From Gemmatimonadota bacterium (GTDB taxonomy: Bacteria; Gemmatimonadota; Gemmatimonadetes; Gemmatimonadales; Gemmatimonadaceae): a stretch of 64,000 nt of DNA. Of this stretch, positions 34,293-42,880 are shown piece by piece. Positions within the stretch are counted from its first letter, which is position 1, and each line of letters begins with the position of its first letter. The stretch is taken from NCBI GenBank assembly GCA_016191225.1, contig JACPPC010000001.1, forward strand, positions 310,001 through 374,000, in the 5' to 3' direction. The notes beneath the pieces are model-generated. The model ran no database searches and had not been told where the DNA came from. It saw only the letters and a list, made by a program, of their open reading frames with translations. The translations under genes were made by a program, and so were the position numbers.

Positions 34293-35501
34293 TCACGGGC
34301 GGCGCGTCGGCTTGAGCCGCATGCTCCCGGGGAGCGCATCGAGGAGGGGCTTGAGCTCGCGCGCGCGGTCGAGGGTGGTGACGAAGGTGATCCCCTCGAG
34401 GGAGACGACGAGCAGGTGGTGCACGCCGAACAGCACCACCGGCCCGTTCTCGGCGTGCACGACGTTGCTGGTGGCGTCCACGAAGTACGCCGGCCCGATG
34501 GCGCCGTTGCCGTCGTCGTCGAGCTCGCGCGAGCGCCGCAGGCAGGCCCAGGTGCCGACGTCGTCCCAGGCGCAGTCGGTCTGGAGGGCCACGAGGCGGT
34601 CGGTGCGCTCGAGGAGGCCGCGCTCGATCGACGCCGGCCGCACCTTGCGGCCAAAGGCATCGGGGTCGTTGCGCTGCAGCGCGGCGAGCCCCGGCGCGAC
34701 CTCGGGCACGTGCTCCTCGATCAGCTCGAGCACATGCCCGGCCTCCCACACGTAGATGCCCGTGTTCCAGAGGGCGCCGCCGGCGATCAGCTCGGCGGCG
34801 CGACCGGCGTCGGGCTTCTCCACGAAGGCGCCGACCCTCGCCGCGCCGCCGCGGGTGAGCGACGTGCCGAACTCGAGCAGCGGCCCCGGGTCGATGTAGC
34901 CGAAGGCGGTGTCGGGGCGCGACGGCGGGGCGCCGAGGGCCACGAGGTAGCGCTCGCGCGAGGCGATCGCCGCCGCGCGCCGGAGCTCGAAGCGGAGGGC
35001 GTCGGGGTAACCCACGGCGAGATCGGCGTGCAGGCAGCAGAAGACGGTCTTGGGGCCGGCGCGGCGGGCGATCTCGCTCGCCCCCCAGGCCAGCGAGGCC
35101 GCGGTGCCGAGTGGGCGCGGCTCGGCCAGTACGTTGGCCCCGGGCACCTCGGGAATCACGGCGTGGATCGCCGCCTCGATGTCGAGGCTGGTGAGCACCA
35201 GCACGCGCTCGGGGGGAATGAGGGGCGACAGCCGAGCGATCGTGTCGGCGATCAGCGGCCGGTCGTTGACCAGCGGCAGGACCTGCTTGGGGCGCTCCGG
35301 TGTGGAGAGGGGCCAGAAGCGGGACCCGATGCCGCCGGCCAGCACGATCGCCCACATCGACACGCCGACGGTGCGGTCGAGCTCGGCCTGCGGCTGCGGG
35401 TCGGCGAGGGTCGTGCCGGTGGCGTCGGAGACGCCGCTGGCGAAGCCGCCGCTCCCCGCCCCGCCGCTGCCGCCTCCGGGTCCCCTGTGCTCGCGCGACA
35501 T
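34293..35501 (-). CDS. manC: Mannose-1-phosphate guanylyltransferase
   Basis: 402 residues. The nucleotidyltransferase start WAIVLAGGIGSRFWPLST and PKQVLPLVND identify the family; FGYIDPG, VGAFVEKPD, LWNTGIYVWE and CAWDDVGTWACL are the further sugar- and metal-site motifs. It makes GDP-mannose from mannose-1-phosphate and GTP for polysaccharide or glycan synthesis. It has the pyrophosphorylase half only, without the C-terminal isomerase. ATG 35501 adds a 48-residue Gly-rich leader before MWAIVLAGG but leaves only 10 bases after the SDR stop; ATG 35357 would give the conserved length and a 154-bp gap. Which is used is open. Confidence 0.9.
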   Translation of the reverse strand: MSREHRGPGGGSGGAGSGGFASGVSDATGTTLADPQPQAELDRTVGVSMWAIVLAGGIGSRFWPLSTPERPKQVLPLVNDRPLIADTIARLSPLIPPERVLVLTSLDIEAAIHAVIPEVPGANVLAEPRPLGTAASLAWGASEIARRAGPKTVFCCLHADLAVGYPDALRFELRRAAAIASRERYLVALGAPPSRPDTAFGYIDPGPLLEFGTSLTRGGAARVGAFVEKPDAGRAAELIAGGALWNTGIYVWEAGHVLELIEEHVPEVAPGLAALQRNDPDAFGRKVRPASIERGLLERTDRLVALQTDCAWDDVGTWACLRRSRELDDDGNGAIGPAYFVDATSNVVHAENGPVVLFGVHHLLVVSLEGITFVTTLDRARELKPLLDALPGSMRLKPTRRP

Positions 35502-35511
35502 CGGGGGAAGT

Positions 35512-36369
35512 TTACTGCGCGGCAGCGACGTCGTGCGGGGCCTCGCCGTCGCCGTGGGTCGCCCAGGCACGCATGGCCGTCGTCACCCCCAGGGCGGGCA
35601 TCAGCCAGTCGCCGAGTCGGGGGGCGAGCATCTCGAGGGCGCGCATGAACCGCATTGGCCCCGGGTTCACGATCTGGAGCGGGAGGTCGTCGCGCACCGC
35701 CATGACCACGGCGCGGGCGACGTCGGCCGACGTCGTCGCTCCCACGAGGGCGGGCGACTGGACGCCGGTCTCGGCCAGGACGCGGGCGTGCATCCCCCTA
35801 TCGGCGACCCACCCGGGGCAGATCGCGCTCGCGCTCACGTTGCGCTCGCGGCACTCCGAGCGGATGGACCGCGTGAAGCTCATCAGGCCGGCCTTGGTGG
35901 CCGAGTAGGTGGCGGCGTACGGCGGCGAGCCGATCCCGGCCAGGGAGCAGAGGTTCACGACGTGCCCGCGGCCGCGGGCGAGCATCCCCGGGAGCACCGC
36001 GCGGGTGAGGAGCATGGGGGCGGTGAGGTTGACGGCGATCATCCGCGCCACGTACTCGGGGTCGATGCGGTCGTAGGCCGCGATGCGCTCGATCCCGGCA
36101 TTGTTGACCAGGAGGTCGAGCCCTCCCAGGGCCTCCTCGGCGGCGGCGGCGAGGGCCGCCGGGGCGCCCGGCTCGGCGAGGTCGCTCCGCAAGTCGATCG
36201 CCTCGGCCCCCTCGGCCCTGCAGGCGGCGATCACGGAGTCGAGGTCGTCGCCCGGGAGGGCGGCGAGGGCCAAGGCGCATCCCTCGGCGGCGAGGGCGCG
36301 CGCAATGACGGGGCCGAGGCCGCCGGCGGCGCCGGTGAGGAGGGTGAAGGCGCCGCGCAGTTCGAGCAT
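35512..36369 (-). CDS. SDR family oxidoreductase
   Basis: 285 residues. TGAAGGLG cofactor loop near residue 12, NNAG, catalytic Ser in NLCSLAGIG, YSATKAG with Tyr and Lys. The C-terminal extension (MLAPRLGDWLMPALGV) is hydrophobic and resembles membrane-associated SDRs acting on lipid or sterol-like substrates. First gene of the minus-strand operon SDR-manC-qor-ATPase. Substrate unknown. Confidence 0.88.
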   Translation of the reverse strand: MLELRGAFTLLTGAAGGLGPVIARALAAEGCALALAALPGDDLDSVIAACRAEGAEAIDLRSDLAEPGAPAALAAAAEEALGGLDLLVNNAGIERIAAYDRIDPEYVARMIAVNLTAPMLLTRAVLPGMLARGRGHVVNLCSLAGIGSPPYAATYSATKAGLMSFTRSIRSECRERNVSASAICPGWVADRGMHARVLAETGVQSPALVGATTSADVARAVVMAVRDDLPLQIVNPGPMRFMRALEMLAPRLGDWLMPALGVTTAMRAWATHGDGEAPHDVAAAQ

Positions 36370-36492
36370 CGGGGAAAAGTGCTGGCGGGACTGGGGGCGT
36401 GCCAGAGGAAAGACCCTGACGGCTGGCCGGGGGGCGGCGAGGCGGGCAGTTTGCGGGTAATGAGAGCCCGGCGCGGTGTCACCACGAGCAAC

Positions 36493-36612
36493 GGGGGGCG
36501 TGTCGCCCCGCGCGAGGGGGGGCGTGTCGCCCTGGGCGAGGGGGGGCGTGTCGCCCTGGGCGAGGGGGGGCGTGTCGCCCTGGGCGAGGGGCGGGGTGTC
36601 GCCCTGGGCGAC
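36493..36612. repeat. Minisatellite, five 24-bp units
   Basis: Five direct units of exactly 24 bases, each beginning with a run of G (GGGGGG) and containing CGTGTCGCCCTGGGCGA. Units 2-4 are identical, unit 1 has two changes, and unit 5 is the most diverged. Because 24 is a multiple of three, an open plus-strand frame reads an octapeptide repeat (GGRVALGE), but no start or ribosome site supports translation. It lies in the 338-bp gap upstream of menG/ubiE; bases 36370-36492 before it hold nothing recognisable. Confidence 0.85.
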
Positions 36613-36643
36613 GTGAACGGTCTGCTTGTAGCGATGAAAGGCA

Positions 36644-36668
36644 GGTCCGTCGCTGCGCTCAGGACGAC
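36644..36668. repeat. Interspersed short repeat, copy 2
   Basis: 25 bases beginning GGTCCGTCGCTGCGCTC and ending GGACGAC; one base differs from the next copy. Reverse complement of the repeat after thrC. Confidence 0.75.
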
Positions 36669-36679
36669 GGTGCGGGGCG

Positions 36680-36704
36680 GGTCCTTCGCTGCGCTCAGGA
36701 CGAC
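36680..36704. repeat. Interspersed short repeat, copy 3
   Basis: 25 bases, GGTCCTTCGCTGCGCTC...GACGAC, ending only 3 bases before the menG/ubiE GTG. It therefore occupies the place where a ribosome site would be. Confidence 0.75.
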
Positions 36705-36707
36705 GGC

Positions 36708-37463
36708 GTGACCGAGCCCTCGCTGCGCGGGCGCGACCTGGAGGCGCACTTGCGCGACCCGGCGCGCAAGCAGCAGTTCGTGACGCCCATGTTCGACATC
36801 ATCGCGCCGCGCTACGACGACTTCACCCGGCTGTTCTCGCTCGGGATGGACGCCAGGTGGAAGGGGGCGATGCTGGACGCCGTCGCCGCACGCGTGGAAG
36901 CGGGGGCCGGGGCGCTCGACGTCGCCTGCGGCACCGGCGACCTCGCCTTCGCGCTGCAGCGCCTGGTCCCGGGGGCGCGGGTGCGGGGGATCGACGCCTC
37001 GATCCGGATGATCGCCGAGGCGCAGCGGCGCGCGACGACGGCCGGCGACGACGCGCCGGAGTTCCACGTGGGCGACATGTCGGCGCTGCCGGCGGCGACG
37101 GGGAGCGTGCAGCTCGTCACCGGCGGCTACGCGCTGCGCAACGCGCCCGACTGGCGCGCGGCGCTCGCCGAGTGCGCGCGGGTACTCGCGCCGGGGGGGC
37201 TGCTCGCCACGCTCGACTTCTACCGGCCCGCGAACGCGGGGTGGCGGGTGCTCTTCCTGGGCTACCTGCGGGCGGCCGGCGAGATCGTCGGATACGCGTG
37301 GCACCGCCAGGGAATCGTGTACGGCTACATCGCGCCGAGCATTGCGCACTTTGCGACCGTGGCCGAGTACGAGCGCGAGTTGAAGGCGGTCGGCTTGACC
37401 GTGGAGGCGAGGGCGACGCACCTGCTGGGAGGAGTGGCCTGGCACGTGGCGCGCAAGGGATAG
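36708..37463 (+). CDS. ubiE: Demethylmenaquinone/ubiquinone C-methyltransferase
   Basis: 251 residues from GTG 36708. SAM-dependent methyltransferase of the UbiE/MenG family: DPARKQQFVTPMFDIIAPRYDD and LFSLGMDARWK are the family opening, LDVACGTGDLAFAL is motif I (SAM site), and GGYALRNAPDW and YGYIAPSIAHF follow. In organisms respiring with menaquinone it carries out the last methylation (menG role); which quinone this organism uses is not shown here. No Shine-Dalgarno is seen because a repeat ends 3 bases upstream. Confidence 0.93.
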   Translation: MTEPSLRGRDLEAHLRDPARKQQFVTPMFDIIAPRYDDFTRLFSLGMDARWKGAMLDAVAARVEAGAGALDVACGTGDLAFALQRLVPGARVRGIDASIRMIAEAQRRATTAGDDAPEFHVGDMSALPAATGSVQLVTGGYALRNAPDWRAALAECARVLAPGGLLATLDFYRPANAGWRVLFLGYLRAAGEIVGYAWHRQGIVYGYIAPSIAHFATVAEYERELKAVGLTVEARATHLLGGVAWHVARKG

Positions 37464-37506
37464 GCCCCGGGACTCGCGACGCTCGCCCGTCGTCGATTGC
37501 CCCGGA

Positions 37507-38724
37507 CTAGCTCGCGTACATCTGCAGGTCCGTCCCCACGAAGTCGGCGGCGTCCATCAGCCCCTGCAGGTCGGGATCGCGGACGCACACCCAGCCGTCG
37601 CTCACCAGCGTCTGCACCCAGTCGCGGCGGTGCGCCCCCACCGGCAGCAGCTCCATGGCCACCAGCCGGTCGCCGAGGCGCTCGCGCAGGCGCTCCACCC
37701 CTTCCACCCGGCGGATGATCCCCTTCCCCTGCGCCCGCTTGAAGACGATCGCCGCGTTGTACTTGCGCACGAGGTCGATGCTGAACGTCCCCGTGAGCTC
37801 GGCTTCGGCGAATCCCATGTAGAGGTCGATGTCCGACGCCCAGTTCATCAGGTCCACGGTGTGGGCGCCGGGGGGGCGGGCGGCGATCTCGCCGAACACC
37901 ACCTCGCCGTCGGACTTCATGTACCACTCCATGTGGGTGAAGCCGGTGCGGAAGTCGAGCGCCTTGAGCACCGCGAAGCCAAGGTCGCGCCCGCCGCGCA
38001 GGTGCGGGGCGTCGGGGTCGCGCAGGGCGACCGTCTGCGGCGAGATCCACTCCACGCTGCGGGCGATCAGCGGCCGCGGCCGGTACCAGCAGATGTTGTG
38101 GAAGAGGGGCCTCCCCTCGTGGCAGATGGTGTCGAAGGTGAACTCCTCGCCGTCGATGAACTCCTCCACGTTCACCGCGTCGACGTGACCCATCCGCTTG
38201 AGCGCGACCTCGACCTCGGCGGCACTGTCGCAGCGAAAGGTGTCCATCGACCCGGCGCCGGCGAGGGGCTTGAGGATCACCGGGTAGCCGAGGTCCCTCG
38301 TCGCCTCGCGGGCCTGCGCCACCGTGGTCGCCATGACGTGCTTCGGGCAGCGCAGTCCCGCCGCGGCCACCTTCTGCTTCATGATGTCCTTGTCGCGGTA
38401 GGGCAGCAGCGCCTGGTAGCCCATGCCATGCACCTTGAGCGCGTCGCGGAGCCGCCCCGCGAGCAGCACCCCCGGCTCCCAGTTGCACACCACCCGGTCG
38501 ATGGTCGTCTCGCCCAGCCCGCGCACCACCGGCCCGAGGTCGCTCCCGTCGGCGAAGATTCCCGGCGCGCGGAGGTAGCCGGCGAGGTTCTCGCGGGCGA
38601 TCGCGGGGAGCTCGTTCTCCGGGCCGTCGCCGACCCCGATCACCCGCGCGCCGCGGGTGCGGAGGCCGCGCACGAACCACGGCATCTCGGCCGGATATCC
38701 GGGGGCAAGGAAGAGCACGTTCAT
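37507..38724 (-). CDS. ATP-grasp ligase, paralogue 1
   Basis: 405 residues. An N-terminal Rossmann-like domain (MNVLFLAPGYPAEMPWF) is followed by the ATP-grasp domain: YRDKDIMKQKVAAAGL, P-loop-like ILKPLAGAGSMDTF, VEEFIDGEEFTFDT, FTHMEWYMKSDGEVVFGE and the Mg/substrate motif AARPPGA. The layout is that of carboxylate-amine ligases (D-Ala-D-Ala, PurK or biotin-carboxylase type). Substrate not predictable. It lies 47 bp downstream of a paralogue of the same length, which together suggest a two-step or heteromeric ligase. A short C-terminal domain follows (VGAHRRDWVQTLVSDGWV). Confidence 0.88.
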   Translation of the reverse strand: MNVLFLAPGYPAEMPWFVRGLRTRGARVIGVGDGPENELPAIARENLAGYLRAPGIFADGSDLGPVVRGLGETTIDRVVCNWEPGVLLAGRLRDALKVHGMGYQALLPYRDKDIMKQKVAAAGLRCPKHVMATTVAQAREATRDLGYPVILKPLAGAGSMDTFRCDSAAEVEVALKRMGHVDAVNVEEFIDGEEFTFDTICHEGRPLFHNICWYRPRPLIARSVEWISPQTVALRDPDAPHLRGGRDLGFAVLKALDFRTGFTHMEWYMKSDGEVVFGEIAARPPGAHTVDLMNWASDIDLYMGFAEAELTGTFSIDLVRKYNAAIVFKRAQGKGIIRRVEGVERLRERLGDRLVAMELLPVGAHRRDWVQTLVSDGWVCVRDPDLQGLMDAADFVGTDLQMYAS

Positions 38725-38771
38725 GGGGTCTCGTTCGGGGGAATGGAGGTGGGAGCCGCGGTCTCGCGGGG

Positions 38772-39992
38772 TCAGCCGAGCTCGACGCGAACGGTGGAGA
38801 TCAGGCGCAGGAGTCCGCGATCGACGACGGCGGTGTCGGGGTGCCGGAGGATCACGTAGCCGTCGCCCTCGTACGAGTCACGCGGCGCGTCGCCGATCAC
38901 GGGGAGCTGGTAGTCGCAGATGAGGGACCCCAGCTCGCGCTGCGCGATCTCGAGTCCATGGATGGCGCGAATGCGGCCCGTCCCCTGCCCGCGCAGGTAC
39001 GCCGCCCCCACCGCGTAGCGGCGGGGTGGCGCGCTGAAGGTGCCATGCACCATGAGCCGCACCCACGCCTCGACAAAGTCGAAGTCGTGGGCCCGCGAGA
39101 TCAGGGTCGTGATCTGGGCGCCGGGAGGGCGCGCCGCCACCTCGCTGATCGCGATCGACCCGTCGCCGCGGCGGAACCACTCCATGTGCGACAGCCCCGT
39201 CTCCATGCCCAGTTCCGAGAGGGCCCGGGCGGCGGCCTCGCGCAGGTCGTGCTCGCCGGGCGGGTGCTGCTCGCGCGGCACGATCACGCACCACTGGATC
39301 CACGGGTTGCGCTTCACGTCGAGCGGCGTGGGGGCGTACCGGCTCGTCGACTGCCAGACCGTCCTGCCGCCGATCGTGATCGACTCGCACGAGTGTTCCT
39401 CGCCCTGCACGAACTCCTCGACCAGCAGTGGGTCGCCGCGGCCGAGCCCCACCGCCGCGAGGCCCTGCACCAGCTGCTCGGCGGTGTCGGCGCGAAAGGT
39501 GGCCACCGCGCCGGCCCCCGCCGGCGGCTTGACCACCACCGGGTACCCCGACGTGGCCGCAAAGGCGAGCGCCTCGTCGGCCGTGGCGGCGAGCGCCGCC
39601 CGCGCGCACGGGATGCCGTGCCGGCGCAGCAGCTCCTTCATGCGCCCCTTGTCGCGAAAGTTGTGCGCCGCCTCGACCGACATGCCGGGAATGCCGAGCT
39701 GCGCGCGCACTTCGGCCAGCGGCACCTGCAGGTGTTCGAAGGCGCCGAACAGGGCCCGCACCGGCCCGTGGCGCGCCGCGAGCTCGCGCACCGCCACGGC
39801 GAGGTGCGCGGCGTCGAACAGGTTGTCCACGCGCCAGTGGCCGGCGAGCTGCGCGCGCAACCCCGCGTCGAGGGCCTCGACGGGGTCGCCCGTCACCACG
39901 GCAGCGCGCACGTCGGCCTGGCGCGCAAGGGCCGCGAGCATCTGCGTGGCGCTCGGGCTGAGCCGGGGGCAGGCGAAGACGACCAGGGGCAC
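38772..39992 (-). CDS. ATP-grasp ligase, paralogue 2
   Basis: 406 residues from GTG 39992 (MPLVVFACPRLSPSATQML). Same domain order as its neighbour: NFRDKGRMKELLRRHGIPC, VVKPPAGAGAVATF, VEEFVQGEEHSCES, LSHMEWFRRGDGSIAISE, AARPPGA, then a C-terminal domain with REL and SYEGDGYVIL. Shared motifs show common descent from duplication, though the two are clearly diverged. It is probably co-transcribed with the downstream paralogue and divergent from the GWxTD-like gene (181 bp). No peptide precursor gene is visible nearby. Confidence 0.88.
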   Translation of the reverse strand: MPLVVFACPRLSPSATQMLAALARQADVRAAVVTGDPVEALDAGLRAQLAGHWRVDNLFDAAHLAVAVRELAARHGPVRALFGAFEHLQVPLAEVRAQLGIPGMSVEAAHNFRDKGRMKELLRRHGIPCARAALAATADEALAFAATSGYPVVVKPPAGAGAVATFRADTAEQLVQGLAAVGLGRGDPLLVEEFVQGEEHSCESITIGGRTVWQSTSRYAPTPLDVKRNPWIQWCVIVPREQHPPGEHDLREAAARALSELGMETGLSHMEWFRRGDGSIAISEVAARPPGAQITTLISRAHDFDFVEAWVRLMVHGTFSAPPRRYAVGAAYLRGQGTGRIRAIHGLEIAQRELGSLICDYQLPVIGDAPRDSYEGDGYVILRHPDTAVVDRGLLRLISTVRVELG

Positions 39993-40173
39993 GGGCGCAG
40001 CTTGCCGCAGGGTTGGCGGGGCCGCAAGGGGACGTACCGTGGGGAGGGAACACGGGCAGGGTGAACGGAATAGCTTGTCTCCGGGTATCTGGGGGGCGCG
40101 AACGGCCGCGGCCGGCCGCGCTCCCGACCCTCGTGATTCCGGCAGGCCCGCCACAGCCCGGGGCTCCCCTCGC

Positions 40174-42018
40174 GTGATCCGCATCGCCACATCGCTTTCG
40201 CGCTCCGGCGCCATCGCAGTCGTCGTTGCCACTCTCGCCGGCGGCGGCGCGTCGCCCGCGGCGGCGCAGCGCGGGATACCCCACGGCGGCATGGGGAACG
40301 GCGGCCGCATGCCGCCCCCGCCGGTGCGCGATCTGCCCGACACGACGCCCCGCGCCGGCGGACGCCCCGAGGGCGTCCCGGGCGAGCCCACCGCCGAGGA
40401 CGTGCGCATCGCGCAGCGCGACTTCGAGCGGTACCGCCGATGGCGCCTCAAGGAAGAGGGACCGTCGCGCCCCAACGGCGAGTGCGACGACCAGATCGGC
40501 AATTTCTGCTACTGGTACGACCCCACGCAGCCGCCGCCCCCCGCCGAGGATCCCGCGATCGGCCAGGCGCGGGACCGCCTCCTCGCCCTGCTCGACTCCG
40601 TGGCCGCCCGCCTGCCGGGGGAGCGCTGGATTGCCGGCCAGCGGGTGCGCTACTACCTCGACGGCAACAAGGTGGCCGACGCCGAACGGGCCGCGCGCGA
40701 GTGCCAGGGCTCGTCGAGCTGGTGCGCGCAGCTGGTGGGGCTCGCACTGCACGAGGGGGGGAAGTACGCCGCGGCCGAGAGCGCCTTTGCCGTGGCCACG
40801 AGCCGCATGACGCCACTCGAGCGGTGCCGCTGGGGCGAGGTGTCGCAATTGCTCGACGAAACGCTGCGCCAGCGCTACCGGAACATGACGTGCGAGCAGA
40901 AGCAGGCGTTCGAGGACCGGTACTGGTGGCTGGCCCGGCCCTTCTATGGACTCGGCCCCAACGATGCGCGAACGGAGTTTCGCGCCCGCCTCACCATGGC
41001 GCAGGTGCTCGACGGGTCGGCGAGCCCGTACCAGTTCGCGTTCAGCAAGGATGAGCGGGAGATGGTGATCCGCTACGGCTGGTCCCGCGCCTGGACCAAG
41101 GCGACGGTGCGCGGCCCCGGGCCGTATCCGCAGGAGACGATCGTGGGGCACGAGACCGTGCCGGCGTACCCGCTCGGGCCGGCCACCGGAACATTCGACT
41201 ATCCGGGACGCAGCGACTCCGGCGCCTGGTCCCCCGACTTCCGGCCGGCGCTGGCGCGGTACGGGCCCGCCTACGCCAAGGTGTTGGCGGGGATCCGACA
41301 CCAGACGGCGCTCTTCCGGCGCGGCGACACGGCGCTGGTGGTGGCGGCGTGGGACGTGCGCGGCGACGCCAACGCGGCCCGCGGCCCGCTCGTCGCGACC
41401 CTCGTGTACGCCGACAGCCAGCTGCACACGGGGATCAGCCATCTCGACGCGGCCGGAACCACCGGGGTCCTCACCGCGCGGGCGCCGTGGGGACCGGGGC
41501 TGCTGAGCCTCGAGCTGCGCGACCCCCCGCGCGCCTGGACGGCGCGCGCCCGCTACGGCGTGATGCCCCCGTACGCGATCGGGGCGCGGGTGACGCTCAG
41601 CGACCTGCTGATCTTCACCCCCTCGGGTGAGCTGCCGCAGAACCTCGACGAGGCGGCGCCGCGGACCATGGGCGCGATTCGGGTGCGGGCGAGCGAGAAG
41701 CTCGGCCTGTTCTGGGAGATGTACGGCGTGAACGCGGCCGGCGAACAGGCGACGATCAGCATCACGGTGATCAAGGAGGGGGACGACCCGGGCTTCTTCA
41801 CCCGGCAGGCGCGCCGGCTGCGGCTCCTCAAGAGCGAGGAGCCAGTGTCGATGCGCATCGGCGAGCAGACCACCCCCGGCGTGAATCGCGCCTCGCGAGC
41901 GGTCACCCTCGACATCTCGACACTGAGCAGGGGGACCTACCGGCTCGAGCTCGAGCTCGAGGTGCCGGGGCAGTTCGCGGTGCGGTCGGAGCGGGTGATC
42001 GAGGTGACGGGCAAGTAG
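40174..42018 (+). CDS. Secreted GWxTD-like protein
   Basis: 614 residues from GTG 40174. Signal peptide ending GGGASPAAAQ, then a Pro/Gly-rich linker. Residues ~100-230 look helical with a repeat-like count of Cys pairs. The stretch YWWLARPFYGLGPNDARTEF, then FSKDEREMVIRYGWSRAW, resembles the GWxTD domain of Bacteroidota/Gemmatimonadota-type secreted proteins, although the exact GWxTD string is replaced. The C-terminal half is beta-rich. Function of the family is not known. Start could be elsewhere, but this gives a proper signal. Confidence 0.7.
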   Translation: MIRIATSLSRSGAIAVVVATLAGGGASPAAAQRGIPHGGMGNGGRMPPPPVRDLPDTTPRAGGRPEGVPGEPTAEDVRIAQRDFERYRRWRLKEEGPSRPNGECDDQIGNFCYWYDPTQPPPPAEDPAIGQARDRLLALLDSVAARLPGERWIAGQRVRYYLDGNKVADAERAARECQGSSSWCAQLVGLALHEGGKYAAAESAFAVATSRMTPLERCRWGEVSQLLDETLRQRYRNMTCEQKQAFEDRYWWLARPFYGLGPNDARTEFRARLTMAQVLDGSASPYQFAFSKDEREMVIRYGWSRAWTKATVRGPGPYPQETIVGHETVPAYPLGPATGTFDYPGRSDSGAWSPDFRPALARYGPAYAKVLAGIRHQTALFRRGDTALVVAAWDVRGDANAARGPLVATLVYADSQLHTGISHLDAAGTTGVLTARAPWGPGLLSLELRDPPRAWTARARYGVMPPYAIGARVTLSDLLIFTPSGELPQNLDEAAPRTMGAIRVRASEKLGLFWEMYGVNAAGEQATISITVIKEGDDPGFFTRQARRLRLLKSEEPVSMRIGEQTTPGVNRASRAVTLDISTLSRGTYRLELELEVPGQFAVRSERVIEVTGK

Positions 42019-42040
42019 CGCCCCCCGGACGCCGCCGGGC

Positions 42041-42880
42041 TCAGCCCTGGGCGAAGGCCTCCTGGCCGTCGGCGTATCCCTCGGGCACCGACAGGTCGAC
42101 GAACCGGCCGCGAACGAGCCGGCCGGCGAGTTGCCCGCGGGCGAGCATCCGCTGGAAGGCTGGCACGAGGTCCACTTCGGCCTCCGGTGGGGCGGCGCGC
42201 AGCACGGCGTCGATCGCCTGGAAGGCGTCGGGGGCGATCACGGCGCGGCCGACGATCGTGAGGGGCACCGCACCGATCGGCAGCTGGCCGCCCACGACGC
42301 CGGGATCGGGAATGCGACGGAACTCGAACTCCTCGCCCATGAGCCGCCCCTCGACCACGGGCACCGCCCCGCGCGTGGCGGCGATCGCGGCGCGCGCCTC
42401 GACCAGTCCCACGACCGAGTGCAGCGTCTTGTGGTAGGTGCCGATCACCTGGGCAAGGGCGGGCCGGTCGCCGCGAAAGAGGTGCGACGGGAGGATCACG
42501 GCCAGCGGCTCGGCCGGGGCGAGTTCCCGCGCGCGCACGACGGCGTCGGCGAGGCCGCGCGGCGAGGGCTGCTCCATGACGGTGATCGACGCCGGCATGC
42601 CCGGGGTGCCCGCCTTGCCCCGCACCCACTCGGTGATCGCCTCCTTGCCGGGGCCGACCAGCACCACCGCCTGCGGCACCTGCGACAGCCAGCACTCGTG
42701 CAACGCGCGCTCGAGCGCGGGCCGGCCACCAAGTGCGAGCAGCTCCTTGGGCGCGCCATCCGTCACCGAACGCATGCGCGAGCCGGTCCCCGCGCACGGA
42801 ATCAGCGCACGGTTGATGTCGAAGCGGCGCTCGATCAGCGCCGCCGCGGTGATCCGGGTCCTAACTCCGGTGGGCGACAT
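42041..42880 (-). CDS. Sugar-1-phosphate nucleotidyltransferase (GalU-like)
   Basis: 279 residues from ATG 42880, which lies 20 bases inside the galactokinase 3' end. The opening ALIPCAGTGSRMRSVTDGAPKE is the GalU-type nucleotide-binding loop with the PKE motif; DAVVRARELA and ILPSHLFRG follow where GalU has its DD and substrate residues. It would make UDP- or dTDP-sugar from NTP and sugar-1-phosphate. Next to galactokinase it could use galactose-1-phosphate, giving a GalT-independent route, which is inference. GalU acidic DD is not obvious, so activity is less certain. Confidence 0.8.
   Translation of the reverse strand: MSPTGVRTRITAAALIERRFDINRALIPCAGTGSRMRSVTDGAPKELLALGGRPALERALHECWLSQVPQAVVLVGPGKEAITEWVRGKAGTPGMPASITVMEQPSPRGLADAVVRARELAPAEPLAVILPSHLFRGDRPALAQVIGTYHKTLHSVVGLVEARAAIAATRGAVPVVEGRLMGEEFEFRRIPDPGVVGGQLPIGAVPLTIVGRAVIAPDAFQAIDAVLRAAPPEAEVDLVPAFQRMLARGQLAGRLVRGRFVDLSVPEGYADGQEAFAQG

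Noticed and set aside
36493-36711. Octapeptide-repeat protein encoded by the minisatellite
   Set aside because: Both strands read through it because the unit is 24 bases; no start codon with ribosome site and the frame continues into REP-like repeats.
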